Numbered from the stretch's first letter, positions 26,118-35,622 are shown. The stretch: 64,000 nucleotides of DNA from Variovorax paradoxus (GCA_016806145.1 CP063167.1:2352501-2416500); one strand, 5' to 3'. The notes: generated by a model not told the origin, from the sequence alone. Numbers and translations are program-made.

Positions 26118-26834
26118 ATGAAGATCCAAGGTTCCGTCGTATTCGTGACGGGCGCCAACCGTGGCCTCGGCCTCGAATTCGCCCGCCAGGCGCTGGCGCT
26201 CGGCGCCGCCAAGGTCTATGCCGCCGCGCGCGAGCCCTCGCAGATCCCGCTGCTGGGCGTGCTGCCGATCCGGCTCGACGTGCGCGATCCCGCGCAGGTC
26301 GCCCAGGCCGCGGCCGATTGCCGCGACGTGACGCTGCTGATCAACAACGCGGGCATCGGCCGGCTCGGCGGCTTCGTCGGCGGCGATGCCGAGACCGACC
26401 CGGTCGCCACCTTGCGCGAGCAGCTCGAGACCAACCTCTTCGGCATGCTGCACATGAGCCGCGCCTTCGCGGGCGTGCTGGGCCGCAACGGCGGCGGCGC
26501 GATGCTCAACCTGCTGTCGCTCTTCAGCTGGGCCAACACCCCGATGATCGGCGCCTACGGCGTGAGCAAGGCCGCGGCCTGGGCGCTGACCAACGGCCTG
26601 CGCCACGAACTGCGCGCGCAGGGCACGCAGGTGGTGGGCTTCCATGCCGGCCCGATCGATACCGACATGGTGCGCGCGCTCGAGGTGCCGAAGGCCTCGC
26701 CCGAGGACGTGGTGCGCCAGTCGTACGCAGCCATCGAGGCCGGCCAGGAGGAGGTGCTGGTCGACGAAGGCACGCGCCAGGCTAAGGGCGCGCTGTCGCA
26801 GGGCATCTACCTGCGGGACGTCATGGCCGGGTGA
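26118..26834 (+). CDS. SDR family oxidoreductase
   Basis: A 238-aa classical short-chain dehydrogenase/reductase: cofactor loop VTGANRGLGLEFA, NNAG in LLINNAGIGRLGG, active-site Ser in LLSLFSW and Tyr-Lys in GAYGVSKAA. It would reduce or oxidise a carbonyl/alcohol with NAD(P)H; substrate unknown. An AAGGAAA ribosome site precedes the ATG at 26118. Confidence 0.86.
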   Translation: MKIQGSVVFVTGANRGLGLEFARQALALGAAKVYAAAREPSQIPLLGVLPIRLDVRDPAQVAQAAADCRDVTLLINNAGIGRLGGFVGGDAETDPVATLREQLETNLFGMLHMSRAFAGVLGRNGGGAMLNLLSLFSWANTPMIGAYGVSKAAAWALTNGLRHELRAQGTQVVGFHAGPIDTDMVRALEVPKASPEDVVRQSYAAIEAGQEEVLVDEGTRQAKGALSQGIYLRDVMAG

Positions 26835-26899
26835 TTCCTGCGGGCAGGAGACGCGTTGTCCGACGCGCGGCGACCGGTCGCGCGCCGGAAGATGGCTTC

Positions 26900-27679
26900 A
26901 TGAAGATCGCCACCTTCAACGTCAACGGCATCCACAGCCGGCTGGACCGGCTGCTCGAATGGCTCGCCGCATCGAAGCCCGACGTGGCCTGCCTGCAGGA
27001 ACTCAAGTCACCCGACGCCAAGCTGCCGCTCGCCGCGATCCGGCGCGCGGGCTACGGCGTGGTCGCGCACGGCCAGCCCGCCTGGAACGGCGTGGCGATC
27101 CTCGCGCGCGGGCGCGAGCCGATCGAAACCGGGCGCGGCCTGCCGGGCATGGAGGACGACCCGCAGAGCCGCTACCTCGAGGCCGTGGTCGACGGCGTGC
27201 TGGTCGGCTGCCTCTACCTGCCCAACGGCAATCCGCAGCCCGGGCCGAAGTTCGACTACAAGCTGCGCTGGTTCGAGGCCTTCCACAAGCATGCGAAGAA
27301 GCTGTACGCGAGCGGCCTGCCCGTGGTGCTCGCGGGCGACTACAACGTCGTGCCCACCGATGCCGACATCTACAACCCCGCCTCGTGGCGCGACGACGCG
27401 CTGCTGCAGCCCGAGAGCCGGGCCGCCTACGCGCGCCTGCTGAAGCAGGGCTGGACCGACGCGATCCGCGCGCGCCATCCCGAACGCGCGCCCTTCACCT
27501 TCTGGACCTACTGGCGCAACCGCTTCCCGCGCGACGCCGGGCTGCGCATCGACCACCTGCTGCTGAACGCCGAACTCGCGCCGCTGCTGCGCGATGCGGG
27601 CGTGGACCGCGACGTGCGCGGCCGCCCGGGCGCGAGCGACCATGCGCCGGCCTGGATCGAGCTCGACCTGCCTGCCTAA
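26900..27679 (+). CDS. xth: Exodeoxyribonuclease III
   Basis: A 259-aa AP endonuclease / 3'-5' exonuclease of the ExoIII type. MKIATFNVNGIHSRLDRLLE, CLQELKSPDAK (metal Glu), GDYNVVPTDADIYNP (Asp/Asn pair), RIDHLLLN and SDHAPAW (Asp-His dyad) are all present. It acts in base-excision repair. The start at 26900 gives the conserved N-terminus. It converges with the next gene, with a 4-bp overlap of the two stop codons. Confidence 0.9.
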   Translation: MKIATFNVNGIHSRLDRLLEWLAASKPDVACLQELKSPDAKLPLAAIRRAGYGVVAHGQPAWNGVAILARGREPIETGRGLPGMEDDPQSRYLEAVVDGVLVGCLYLPNGNPQPGPKFDYKLRWFEAFHKHAKKLYASGLPVVLAGDYNVVPTDADIYNPASWRDDALLQPESRAAYARLLKQGWTDAIRARHPERAPFTFWTYWRNRFPRDAGLRIDHLLLNAELAPLLRDAGVDRDVRGRPGASDHAPAWIELDLPA

Positions 27680-28062
27680 CTCCGCGCCAGAAATCGCTCG
27701 GCCGCCGCCACCCCATCGCTCTCGCTGCGCACGAAGTCGAAGGACAGCCCCAGCACCTTGCCCGCGCCCTGGGCCGCCAGCCGCACCGCCGCGGGAATCG
27801 TGCGCTCGCCGGTGACGAACACCAGGCCCGCGCAGAACGCGCGCAGGTGCTCCTTGTGGCGCTTGAAGAACAGCGCGCGGCGCTTGCGGTCCTCGTGGCT
27901 TTCCTCGGGGTGGTCGCCGGGCAGGTGGTCGGTCAGCAGCACGAAGCGCTCGCCGCGTTCGAGCAGCGCGGCCAGTTGCGCCTCGGTGTCGGTGTCGTGC
28001 GAATGGGCCTGCGGGTCTTCCTTCAGGAACACCAGCGGAAATCTCGTCGTGTCGAACAGCAT
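27676..28062 (-). CDS. Conserved hypothetical protein, 128 aa
   Basis: I do not recognise the family. The protein is soluble, without signal or TM segment. It contains TDHLPGDHPEESHEDRKRR, a charged KRHKEHLRAF stretch and the alternating GLVFVTGERTIPAAVRLAAQ. Codon pattern and the tight convergent end with exonuclease III support a real gene. It lies downstream of the FMN-binding split-barrel protein on the same strand (48 bp), so the two are probably an operon. Confidence 0.65.
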   Translation of the reverse strand: MLFDTTRFPLVFLKEDPQAHSHDTDTEAQLAALLERGERFVLLTDHLPGDHPEESHEDRKRRALFFKRHKEHLRAFCAGLVFVTGERTIPAAVRLAAQGAGKVLGLSFDFVRSESDGVAAAERFLARS

Positions 28063-28110
28063 CGCGTTCTCTCCAAAAAAATGGGAAGCCTTCGTGGGGC
28101 GCTCGATGCG

Positions 28111-28770
28111 TCAGTACAGCTCGTGCTTGACCGCGTGGTCGTAGTGCGCGTCGATCTGAGCGATCTGCTCCGTGCCGAGCTCGGCCGAGGCATCGGCGCG
28201 CCGGCCCAGCGCGGCCATCATCTGGCCCACGGTCGGCAGCGCATCGCGCGCGAGGCGGGCACTGTCCTGCCACAGCCGGGCACGGTTGATGGCCTTGCCG
28301 CAATGCAGCAGCACCTCGTCGATGCGCACCACGGTCGCGGTCTTGGGAATGCGCTCGCCCTCGCGCAGTTCGTTCAGCAGCCCGGCATCGGTCGAGACGC
28401 GGCCGCGGCCGTTGATGCGCAGGAAGAGTTCGAGACCGGGGAACAGGAACACCATCGCGAGCCGCTCGTCGCGCCGCAGGTTGCGCATCGACTCGATGCG
28501 GTTGTTGCCGGGCCAGTCGGCGAAGGCGACCGTGTGCGCATCCAGCACGTGGACGAAGCCCGGTGGGCCGCCGCGCGGCGAGGCATCGAGCCCCTGCTCG
28601 CTGCCGGTGGCGAGGCAGAAGAAGGTGGCCTGCGCGAGATAGGCCTCGTGGAAGTCGACCAGGCGATCGAGCACCGCCTTCTGGGTCATCTCGGAGGGGG
28701 CGGCGTATAGCGCATCGAGGTCGGGCGCCGGGGCCGGATCGTCGAGGAAAGGGCGAGGTCTTGGGTTCAT
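28111..28770 (-). CDS. Pyridoxamine 5'-phosphate oxidase family (FMN split-barrel) protein
   Basis: A 219-aa protein with the MSMEG_1061-like split-barrel pattern: AQATFFCLATGSEQGLDASP, GGPPGFVHVLDAHTVAFADW and PGNNRIESMRNLRRDERLAM, then FLRINGRGRVSTD. These proteins bind FMN or F420 and reduce small molecules; a true PdxH role is unlikely given the different termini. It is divergent from an AraC regulator whose start is 71 bp away, its plausible controller. Confidence 0.82.
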   Translation of the reverse strand: MNPRPRPFLDDPAPAPDLDALYAAPSEMTQKAVLDRLVDFHEAYLAQATFFCLATGSEQGLDASPRGGPPGFVHVLDAHTVAFADWPGNNRIESMRNLRRDERLAMVFLFPGLELFLRINGRGRVSTDAGLLNELREGERIPKTATVVRIDEVLLHCGKAINRARLWQDSARLARDALPTVGQMMAALGRRADASAELGTEQIAQIDAHYDHAVKHELY

Positions 28771-28841
28771 GGCACCCAGCGTACGGACGAAAGCCTTGGC
28801 GGCTGTAGACTGGATCGGCCAATCGATAGCTCTCAGCCGCC

Positions 28842-29630
28842 ATGACCGATCCCATTCTTCGCCTCGCCGGCCTGATCGACCGACCGGACGGCCCGGTCCT
28901 GATCGCGGCCGAGGGCAGCCAGGGCGAAGAGTTGGCGTCGGGCCCGCATCGCCATGCGCGCGGCCAGCTGTTCGGCTCGCTGCGCGGGTTGGTGTCGGTC
29001 GGGGTCGAGGACGGCGTCTGGATCGTGCCGGCCATCCACGCGGTCTGGCTGCCGCCGCACCAGGAGCATTCGGGGCGTTCGCACGGCCCGTTCCATGGCT
29101 GGAGCGTCTACGTGGCGGAGCCGGCCTGCGCCACCCTGCCCTCGCGGCCCTGCACCCTCCGCACCTCGGGCCTGCTGCGCGAGGCGGTGCTGCGCGCCTG
29201 CAGCTGGCCGCTCGAGGCGCCCAAGGCGCTGGACGAGAGCCGCGCGCATGTGGCGGCGGTCATCCTCGACGAGATCCGCAGCCTGCCGGTGGAACCCTTC
29301 GGCCTGCCGCTGCCGAGCGACCCGCGGCTGCAGCGCATCGCGCACGCGCTGATCGCCGAACCCGCGGACGAACGCGACCTCGAGCAATGGGCCGGTTGGG
29401 CGGCCGTGAGCTCGCGCACGCTGAGCCGGCGCTTCGTGCTGGAAACCGGCTTCAACTTCACGGCCTGGCGGCAGCGCGCGCGCATGATGCGCTCGCTCGA
29501 GATGCTCGCGGCCGGCGTCCCGGTGACGGCGATCGCGCTCGACCTCGGCTATTCGACCGCGAGCGCGTTCATCGGGCTGTTCCGCCGCACCTTCGGCGAG
29601 ACGCCGGCGAGCTACCGGGCGCGGCTGTGA
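28842..29630 (+). CDS. AraC family transcriptional regulator (cupin type)
   Basis: A 262-aa regulator: N-terminal cupin with HRHARGQLFGSLRGLVSV and PPHQEHS, then the double HTH (EQWAGWAAVSSRTLSRRFV, ALDLGYSTASAFIGLFRRTF GETP). This two-domain form is common in Proteobacteria and often controls the adjacent divergent gene, here the FMN split-barrel protein. Converges with mobA 9 bp after its stop. Confidence 0.86.
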   Translation: MTDPILRLAGLIDRPDGPVLIAAEGSQGEELASGPHRHARGQLFGSLRGLVSVGVEDGVWIVPAIHAVWLPPHQEHSGRSHGPFHGWSVYVAEPACATLPSRPCTLRTSGLLREAVLRACSWPLEAPKALDESRAHVAAVILDEIRSLPVEPFGLPLPSDPRLQRIAHALIAEPADERDLEQWAGWAAVSSRTLSRRFVLETGFNFTAWRQRARMMRSLEMLAAGVPVTAIALDLGYSTASAFIGLFRRTFGETPASYRARL

Positions 29631-29639
29631 GCGTTGCGC

Positions 29640-30239
29640 TCAACGCTGCAACTGGCGCAGCTCGTCGCTGGTGTTGGCGTTGAAGAAGGCGGCCGCGTCG
29701 TCGAACGCGACCTGCACCATGCGGTGCTGCGCGGTCCACTTGCCGAACTTGCGCTCGCCCGCCTGCAGGAAGGCGAGCAGGCTCGGCGCCAGGCTGGCAC
29801 GCAGCAGGCAGAACACCGGTTGCGCGCGCAGCTCGCCGTCTTCGTGCGTGGCGGCCATCGCGATCTCGGCACCCTGCGCGGCCGCGGCCTCGGCCAGCCG
29901 GTCGACCAGGTCCGGCGGAAAGTCCGGCGTGTCGCAGGGCACGGTGACGAGCCAAGCGGTGCGCGCATGCTCGAGCCCGGTCAGCAGGCCCGCGAGCGGC
30001 CCCGCATAGCCTTCGATGGAGTCGGACCACACGGGCACGCCCATCGCTTCGTAGTCGGGCAGGTTGCGGTTGGCGCTGAGCATGGCCGTGCCCACCTGCG
30101 GCTGCAGGCGGCGCAGTGCATGCAGCGCCAGCGGCACGCCGCGGTGGTCCTGCAGGCCCTTGTCGACGCCGCCCATGCGGCTGCCGCGGCCGCCGGCCAG
30201 CACCAGGCCCGTGATGTCTTCGCGCGCGATGGAGTTCAT
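29640..30239 (-). CDS. mobA: Molybdenum cofactor guanylyltransferase
   Basis: A 199-aa nucleotidyltransferase: [18 protein letters not shown] is the GTP-binding signature, [19 protein letters not shown] and [12 protein letters not shown] the other MobA segments. It adds GMP to Mo-molybdopterin to make the bis-MGD precursor used by DMSO-reductase-family enzymes. It lies 21 bp after an FMN reductase gene on the same strand. Length is normal for the family. Confidence 0.88.
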   Translation of the reverse strand: MNSIAREDITGLVLAGGRGSRMGGVDKGLQDHRGVPLALHALRRLQPQVGTAMLSANRNLPDYEAMGVPVWSDSIEGYAGPLAGLLTGLEHARTAWLVTVPCDTPDFPPDLVDRLAEAAAAQGAEIAMAATHEDGELRAQPVFCLLRASLAPSLLAFLQAGERKFGKWTAQHRMVQVAFDDAAAFFNANTSDELRQLQR

Positions 30240-30260
30240 GCGCGCATTCTCGCCCGAGCC

Positions 30261-30830
30261 CTACGACCTCAGCGTGCGCAGCGCCGAAGTCCAGCGCAGC
30301 AGTTCGTCGAGCATCGCCTTCGCGGCCGCCGCGTTGGCGGGGTTGGCCGACAGGCCGCCCTCGGCCTGCAGCTGCTGGCCCACGTTCGTGAACGCGACCG
30401 CCTCGAGCATCGGCACCACCTTGAGCGTGCCGAGCAGCTGCTTGGTGACCTGCACCGCGCGGATGCCGCCCGACATGCCGCCGTAGCTCACGAAGCCGAC
30501 GGCCTTGTACTGCCATTCGCGCACGAGGTAGTTCAAGGCATTGACCAGCGCGCCCGGCGGCGCGAAGTTGTATTCGGGCAGCACGAACAGGAAGGCATCG
30601 GCCTCGGCGACGCTCGCGCTCCAGGCGCGCGTGTGCTCGTGCGTGTAGCGCTGCAGGCGCGGATGCTCGGGTTCGTCGAACACCGGCAGCCCGAAGGCCG
30701 CCAGGTCGACGAAACGGGCGTCGAAGCCGCCGTGCGCTTCGGCGATGCCGTGCGCCCAGTCGGCAACGGCCGGGCCCACGCGGCCGGGCCGCGTGCTGCA
30801 GATCAGGGTATGGAGGATGGGACGGGTCAT
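30261..30830 (-). CDS. NAD(P)H-dependent FMN reductase family protein
   Basis: A 189-aa flavodoxin-fold reductase. ICSTRPGRVGPAVADW binds the FMN phosphate, VLPEYNFAPPGALVNALNYL and GFVSYGGMSGGIRA are the family hallmarks. It would reduce FMN or quinones with NAD(P)H and could supply reduced flavin to nearby flavoenzymes. It lies 14 bp downstream of the Bug gene and upstream of mobA, so it is probably transcribed with the aromatic cluster. Confidence 0.85.
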   Translation of the reverse strand: MTRPILHTLICSTRPGRVGPAVADWAHGIAEAHGGFDARFVDLAAFGLPVFDEPEHPRLQRYTHEHTRAWSASVAEADAFLFVLPEYNFAPPGALVNALNYLVREWQYKAVGFVSYGGMSGGIRAVQVTKQLLGTLKVVPMLEAVAFTNVGQQLQAEGGLSANPANAAAAKAMLDELLRWTSALRTLRS

Positions 30831-30844
30831 CGCGGAATCCTAAG

Positions 30845-31816
30845 TCATGGCGCGGCCAGTCCGAGGCGCGCGAGCGTCGCGGCCTTGAGGCGGCTGTCCT
30901 CGCGCACCTGGCGCTCGAAGTCCTTGCCCGGCTGGAAGTCGACCACCTGGTTCGCGCCGCGCGCCCAGGCCTGGTACCTGGGCGAGGCCACGGCCTCGCG
31001 GCACGAGGACTCGAGGCGCGCGACCACCGCGTCGGGTGTCTTCGCGGGCACCAGCACGCCGCCGAAGCTCGCCTGCACCACGGGCACGCCCGACTCCTTG
31101 AGTGTGGGCACGTCGGGGAACGAGGGATGGCGCTGGTCGGTGTACACGGCGATCAGGCGCAGCGCGCCCGATTGCAGGTGGCCGGTGATCGAGCTCGCGA
31201 GCACGGCGCCGAAGCTCAGCCGGTCGCTCAGCAGGTCCTGCAGCATCGGCGCGTCGCCCTTGTAGGGCACGTGCGTGAGCGCAACCTTGGTGGCGGCCTC
31301 GATGTCCGAGGTGCCCAGATGCGGGATCGAGCCGGTGCCCGAGGTGCCATAGCTGACCCTGCCCGGCTCTTTCCTCGCATCGGCCAGGATGTCCTGCACG
31401 CCGCGGTACGGCGACTTCGCCGGCACCGCGATCGCGAAGACGTTGTCGAACACCTTGCAGACGTAGCGGAAGGAATCGAGCCCGTAGTTCAGCGCCTTGA
31501 GCCGGTGCGGCTCGCTGGTCAGCGGCACGGCGGGCGTGAAGACCACCGTGTAGCCGTCGGCGCGCGCGCCGGCGCCCGTGTTCAGGCCAATGGTGCCGGC
31601 CGCGCCGTCGCGGTTGATCACCGCGAAGGGCTGGCCGAGGTTCTCGGACATGGCCTGCGCGAGGCTGCGCGCGTTGATGTCGAGCCCGCCGCCGGCGGCG
31701 AAGGGCACGATCATCTGGATCGGGCGCGAGGGATAGTCGGAGGCCGCCGCGGCGGGCAGCGCGGCGCATAGCAGAGCGAGCAGCAGCGCGCTCCGGCGAT
31801 CGAATCGTCGGTTCAT
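30845..31816 (-). CDS. Bug family substrate-binding protein
   Basis: A 323-aa periplasmic binding protein with signal peptide (RRSALLLALLCAALPAAAASD). FAAGGGLDINARSLAQAMSE replaces the more usual P-G-G-x-x-D loop, with the later NRDGAAGTIGLNTGA, VPYKGDAPMLQDLLS and LVPAKTPDAVV as in other Bug proteins. It is the transport gene of the cluster containing FAH, IclR and an aromatic monooxygenase, so its ligand is probably an aromatic or dicarboxylic acid. Confidence 0.86.
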   Translation of the reverse strand: MNRRFDRRSALLLALLCAALPAAAASDYPSRPIQMIVPFAAGGGLDINARSLAQAMSENLGQPFAVINRDGAAGTIGLNTGAGARADGYTVVFTPAVPLTSEPHRLKALNYGLDSFRYVCKVFDNVFAIAVPAKSPYRGVQDILADARKEPGRVSYGTSGTGSIPHLGTSDIEAATKVALTHVPYKGDAPMLQDLLSDRLSFGAVLASSITGHLQSGALRLIAVYTDQRHPSFPDVPTLKESGVPVVQASFGGVLVPAKTPDAVVARLESSCREAVASPRYQAWARGANQVVDFQPGKDFERQVREDSRLKAATLARLGLAAP

Positions 31817-31834
31817 GGGAATGGCGCCGGCGGG

Positions 31835-32692
31835 TTATTCGGCGCGGATGCCGTTGCGCAGCACGCCGATGGCGTCGACCTCGATCTCGACGCTGTCGCC
31901 GGGCTTCATCCACACCGGCGGGTTGCGCTTGGCGCCCACGCCGCCCGGCGTGCCGGTCACGATCACGTCGCCCGCGGCCAGCGGCGTGAAGGCCGAGATG
32001 TGCGCGATCTGGCGCGGGATGCTATGGATCAGCTTGTCGGTGGTGGTGCGCTGCATCTCCTGGCCGTTGAGCCGCGTCACCAGCGTCATCACGCGCCCGT
32101 CGGCGATCTCGTCGCGCGTGACCATCCACGGGCCGAAGCCGCCGGTGCGCCAGAAGTTCTTGCCGGCGGTCCATTGCGGCGTGGCGGTCTGCCAGTCGCG
32201 GATGCTGCCGTCGTTGTAGCAGGCATAGCCCGCGATGTGCGCCCAGGCATCGGCCTCGGCGATGCGCCGGCCGCCGCGGCCGATCACGACCGCGATCTCG
32301 CCCTCGTAGTCGAGGCGCGTCGACTCGGGCGGCAGCACGATGTCCTCGCCGTGCGCGAGTTGCGATTCGGCCACGCGCAGGAACAGCGTGGGCTGCTCGG
32401 TGATCTCGCGGCCGGTTTCGCGCACGTGCTCGCCGTAGTTGAGGCCCACGCAGACGATCTTGCCGGGGTTGGGAATCACGGGCAGCAGCTGAAGCTCGCT
32501 CAGCGCCAGCGTGGCGCTCGCCTGGCCGACGGCCGTTGCGGCCTCGGCCAGCAGGTCGGCCGCGATCAGCGCCTTCAGGTCCGCGGCGCGTTCGCCGAAG
32601 ATCTGGCGCAGGTCGACGACGCGGTCCGCGCGGTCGCCGGTCACCGCGCCGTAGCTGTCGGTGCCGTGGAGTTGATAGCTGATGAGTTTCAT
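31835..32692 (-). CDS. Fumarylacetoacetate hydrolase family protein
   Basis: A 285-aa FAH-fold enzyme: KIVCVGLNYGEHVRETG, RLDYEGEIAVVIGRGGRRI (acidic metal ligands), GYACYNDGSIRDWQ and GDVIVTGTPGGVGAKRNPP. The ATG at 32692 (MKLISYQLHG) is preferred over longer frames. It would hydrolyse or hydrate the ring-cleavage product of the pathway started by the monooxygenase and the VOC dioxygenase-like protein upstream. It differs clearly from the FAH paralogue at 1830-2699. Confidence 0.87.
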   Translation of the reverse strand: MKLISYQLHGTDSYGAVTGDRADRVVDLRQIFGERAADLKALIAADLLAEAATAVGQASATLALSELQLLPVIPNPGKIVCVGLNYGEHVRETGREITEQPTLFLRVAESQLAHGEDIVLPPESTRLDYEGEIAVVIGRGGRRIAEADAWAHIAGYACYNDGSIRDWQTATPQWTAGKNFWRTGGFGPWMVTRDEIADGRVMTLVTRLNGQEMQRTTTDKLIHSIPRQIAHISAFTPLAAGDVIVTGTPGGVGAKRNPPVWMKPGDSVEIEVDAIGVLRNGIRAE

Positions 32693-32726
32693 GGTCTGTC
32701 CGTGAGGAGGAGTGGGTGAAGTGGAA

Positions 32727-33479
32727 CTACGCCAGCCGACCTCCAATGCGCTGCGCGCCCTCGGTGATCAGGTGAACCATCTTGTCGAGGTCGACGATGG
32801 ACAGGCGCGAGGTGTCGAAGACCAGCTGGATGGCGGCCCATGCGCCTCCGTCGGCCTTCGGGATCGGCGCGGCCACGGCCGCGAGCTGCGGTTCGAGTTC
32901 GCCGATCGACACGTAGTGGCCGGCCTTGCGGATCCCCGCGTAGAGACGGCGGAATTCGCTCCATTCGGCCGGCAGCCCGCTGCGCACGACCTCGTCGTGG
33001 CGGGCATCGAAGACCTTGCGCAGCTGCGGCGGCGCGAAGGTCGACAGCAGGACCTTGGGCGCGGCGCCCAGGAACAGCGGCCGCGGCCGGCCGCGCCCGT
33101 AGGCCAGCGTCGGCGGCGTGCCGCCCATCTCGCGATGGGTATCGAGCACCTGCATGCCGAAGATGCCCGAGCTCACGCAGTCGAACCCGGTGGCGGCCAC
33201 CAGTTCGCGCATCACCGGGATGCCTTCGCGCAGCACCGGGTCGGCATTGCGGATGTAGTGGTCCAGCAGGATGATCCGCGGCCCGAGCGCGTAGTGCGAA
33301 TCCTCCACGCGCTGCAGCAGCCCGGCCTCGAGCAGCAGCCGCACGTAGCGGTAGCCCGTGGGCAGCGAGACCTCGAGCGCCGCGGAGATGTCGTCCGCCG
33401 TGCGCGTCAGGTGGGTGTCGTCGAACAGGTCGAGCACCCCCAGCATGCGCCCCAGGCTGGACATGGATTTTTCCGGCAC
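32727..33479 (-). CDS. IclR family transcriptional regulator
   Basis: A 250-aa regulator: N-terminal winged helix (GRMLGVLDLFDDTHLTRTAD, VSLPTGYRYVRLLLEAGLL) and C-terminal effector domain (MRELVAATGFDCVSSG, GGAWAAIQLVFDTSRLS). The GTG start at 33479 is chosen because GGAGGA lies 7 nt upstream; an ATG at 33464 is less well placed. It is inside the cluster, between monooxygenase and FAH genes, and probably controls it in response to an aromatic acid. Confidence 0.86.
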   Translation of the reverse strand: MPEKSMSSLGRMLGVLDLFDDTHLTRTADDISAALEVSLPTGYRYVRLLLEAGLLQRVEDSHYALGPRIILLDHYIRNADPVLREGIPVMRELVAATGFDCVSSGIFGMQVLDTHREMGGTPPTLAYGRGRPRPLFLGAAPKVLLSTFAPPQLRKVFDARHDEVVRSGLPAEWSEFRRLYAGIRKAGHYVSIGELEPQLAAVAAPIPKADGGAWAAIQLVFDTSRLSIVDLDKMVHLITEGAQRIGGRLA

Positions 33480-33497
33480 GCCAATTCCTCCAGAGTG

Positions 33498-34997
33498 TCA
33501 TGGCGCGACGGGGAGGTGTTGCGAGATGCGATCCAGATCGTGCCCCGTGCGCGCGACGCCGACGATATATCGGTCGGGGCGCAGTATCACCGCCCGCGCC
33601 TCGTGGGCTTCGAGCCAGTGGCGCAGCGGCGCGTCGGGCCGGTCGATGACGATGGCATCGGCGCGGCGCCAGCGTTCGGCGGTGGCGGGTGCGGCGGCCG
33701 CGAGCGCGTCGGGGCTGCCGATCACCGCGCTGCGCCGGCCCAGCAGCTCGTCGAGCAGGCGGCCGTCGGCCAGCCGCGGCTGGGGAAAGGGCCGCCCGGC
33801 GGGCGAGCCCGCGTCGGCATCGAAGGCGCCCTGGCCCAGCAGCTGCGGCGGCAGCTCGAAGATCTCGGGGCGCCCGGCACGAAAGCGCGCATCGCGTTCG
33901 GCCGCGCGCGCGGGATCGGTGGTCTGGATGATGTCGCCCAGCCGCACCGCGAGCTCGATCAGCGCGCGCACATGCGGCGCGCGTTCCGACTCGTAGGTGT
34001 CGAGCAGCGTCTCGGGCGCGCCGCGCGCGAGCACGGCCTCGAGCTTCCACGCGAGGTTGGCCGCGTCGCGGATGCCCGCGCACATGCCCTGCCCGAGGAA
34101 CGGCGGCGTCTGATGGCAGGCATCGCCGGCCAGCAGCAGCCGGCCCTGGCGCCAGCCCTGCGCGATGACGGAGTGGAAGGTATAGATGGCGGCGCGCTCG
34201 AGCCGCGCCTGCTCGGGCTTGACCCAGGGCGCGACCAGGCGCCACAGCGTGTCGGGTTGCACCAGCGCTTCGCGGTCGTCGTCGGGCAGCACCATGATCT
34301 CCCAGCGCCGCCGGTCGCCGACCACGTTGCAGTAGGTCATGGGCCGGGCCGGGTCGCAGTGCTGCACCGTGTGGGTGGGCAGGTCGACGGGTTGCCGCAG
34401 CAGCACGTCGAACACCAGCCAGGGCTGGCGCAGCCCGAGGTCGACCATCGCGCTGCCCATCCGCTGGCGCACCGGCGAGCGCGCGCCGTCGCAGCCGACG
34501 ACGTAGCGCGCGCGCAGCGTCGTGTTTTCTTGCCGGTGCAGGTCGCGCACGCTCAGCGTGGCGCCGTCGGCGTCCTGCGCGACGCCGGTCAGCTCGTGTT
34601 GCAGCCGCAGCTCGACGTTGGGAAAGCGCGCGAGGCCTTCGCGCAGCACGGCCTCGAGCTCGGGCTGGTGGAAGTAGTAGTTGTTGGCGCAGCCATGCGG
34701 GCCGAGCGCGGCGCTGCCGCCGCGGATCAGCATCGTCTCGCCCGCGCCGTTGACGAAATGCATGCCCTGCTCGCCGGGGCGCGCGATGGCCAGCACCTGC
34801 TCGCGCAGGCCCGCGCCCTGCAGGATGCGCAGCACCTCGCCGTCGAAATGGATCGCGCGCGGCAGCGGGAAGATGCCGGCCTCCTTCTCGAGCACCAGCA
34901 CCGACAGCCCGGCCGCGCCCAGCAGGTTGGCGAGCGTGGCGCCGGTCGGCCCGAGGCCGACGATCGCGACGTCGTGCATCTCCATCGCTTCAGCCAC
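33498..34997 (-). CDS. FAD-dependent aromatic monooxygenase, MhpA-like
   Basis: A 499-aa class A flavoprotein hydroxylase: the N-terminal dinucleotide motif VGLGPTGATLANLLGAAG, the DG motif in VVGCDGARSPVRQ and the GD motif in LLAGDACHQTPPFLGQGMCA. MhpA, 3-(3-hydroxyphenyl)propionate hydroxylase, has this layout, and related enzymes hydroxylate other phenolic acids. A GTG start at 34997 has AGGAAG upstream and overlaps the VOC gene stop by 8 bp. Confidence 0.85.
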   Translation of the reverse strand: MAEAMEMHDVAIVGLGPTGATLANLLGAAGLSVLVLEKEAGIFPLPRAIHFDGEVLRILQGAGLREQVLAIARPGEQGMHFVNGAGETMLIRGGSAALGPHGCANNYYFHQPELEAVLREGLARFPNVELRLQHELTGVAQDADGATLSVRDLHRQENTTLRARYVVGCDGARSPVRQRMGSAMVDLGLRQPWLVFDVLLRQPVDLPTHTVQHCDPARPMTYCNVVGDRRRWEIMVLPDDDREALVQPDTLWRLVAPWVKPEQARLERAAIYTFHSVIAQGWRQGRLLLAGDACHQTPPFLGQGMCAGIRDAANLAWKLEAVLARGAPETLLDTYESERAPHVRALIELAVRLGDIIQTTDPARAAERDARFRAGRPEIFELPPQLLGQGAFDADAGSPAGRPFPQPRLADGRLLDELLGRRSAVIGSPDALAAAAPATAERWRRADAIVIDRPDAPLRHWLEAHEARAVILRPDRYIVGVARTGHDLDRISQHLPVAP

Positions 34998-35547
34998 GCT
35001 GGTCTTCCTGCATGCGGCGCGCCACCTCGGCCTGCCATTGGGCGCGGCTCATGAACTTGGGAAAGCGCTTCGCGATGGCTTCGGCCTGCGCGAGGATGGC
35101 TTCGTCGGACTGCGAAAGGTCGATGGCCTCGCGCAGCGGCTGGTCGCAGTACCAGGGCGTGTCCATGAACAGCTCGAGCCGGTTGCCCTCGGGATCGCGG
35201 CAGTAGAGCGAGATGGCGTTGCCGTGCGTGACCGGATGCATCTCGCTCGCGCCCTCGGCCAGCAGCCGCTCGTGAAAGCGGCGCAGCGCGTCGAGGTCGG
35301 GCACGCGGAACGAGATCTGGTTGACCACGTTGAAGCCCGGGTCCGCCGGCCGGCCGGTGGCCAGCACGAGCTGGTGGTGCTCGCGCGGATCGCGGCTCAG
35401 GAACACCAGCTGCACCGGGCCCAGGTCGCCCGCGTCGGTCTGCGTGAAGCGCAGCGCCTGCTTGTAGAAGCGCGCCATGCGCGGCAGGTCGCTCACATAG
35501 AGGCCGATGTGGCTGAACTGCAGGTCCGAGGGGCCGAAATCCGTCAT
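34990..35547 (-). CDS. VOC family protein (single-domain dioxygenase-like)
   Basis: A 185-aa vicinal-oxygen-chelate protein. His13 (FSHIGLYVSDLP), a His in REHHQLVLATGR and Glu in GNRLELFMDTPW form the expected two-His one-Glu metal site. At 185 aa it has only one betaalpha-beta pair unit set, shorter than two-domain extradiol dioxygenases of about 300 aa. In front of an MhpA-type hydroxylase it may cleave the resulting catechol, or be a glyoxalase-like helper. First gene of the minus-strand cluster. Confidence 0.82.
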   Translation of the reverse strand: MTDFGPSDLQFSHIGLYVSDLPRMARFYKQALRFTQTDAGDLGPVQLVFLSRDPREHHQLVLATGRPADPGFNVVNQISFRVPDLDALRRFHERLLAEGASEMHPVTHGNAISLYCRDPEGNRLELFMDTPWYCDQPLREAIDLSQSDEAILAQAEAIAKRFPKFMSRAQWQAEVARRMQEDQRG

Positions 35548-35622
35548 CTCAATGTCTCCAAACGATAAATCGCACGGAGCTTTTCCGTTTCGATGACTAA
35601 ATACTATAGTTATTCTCGTATT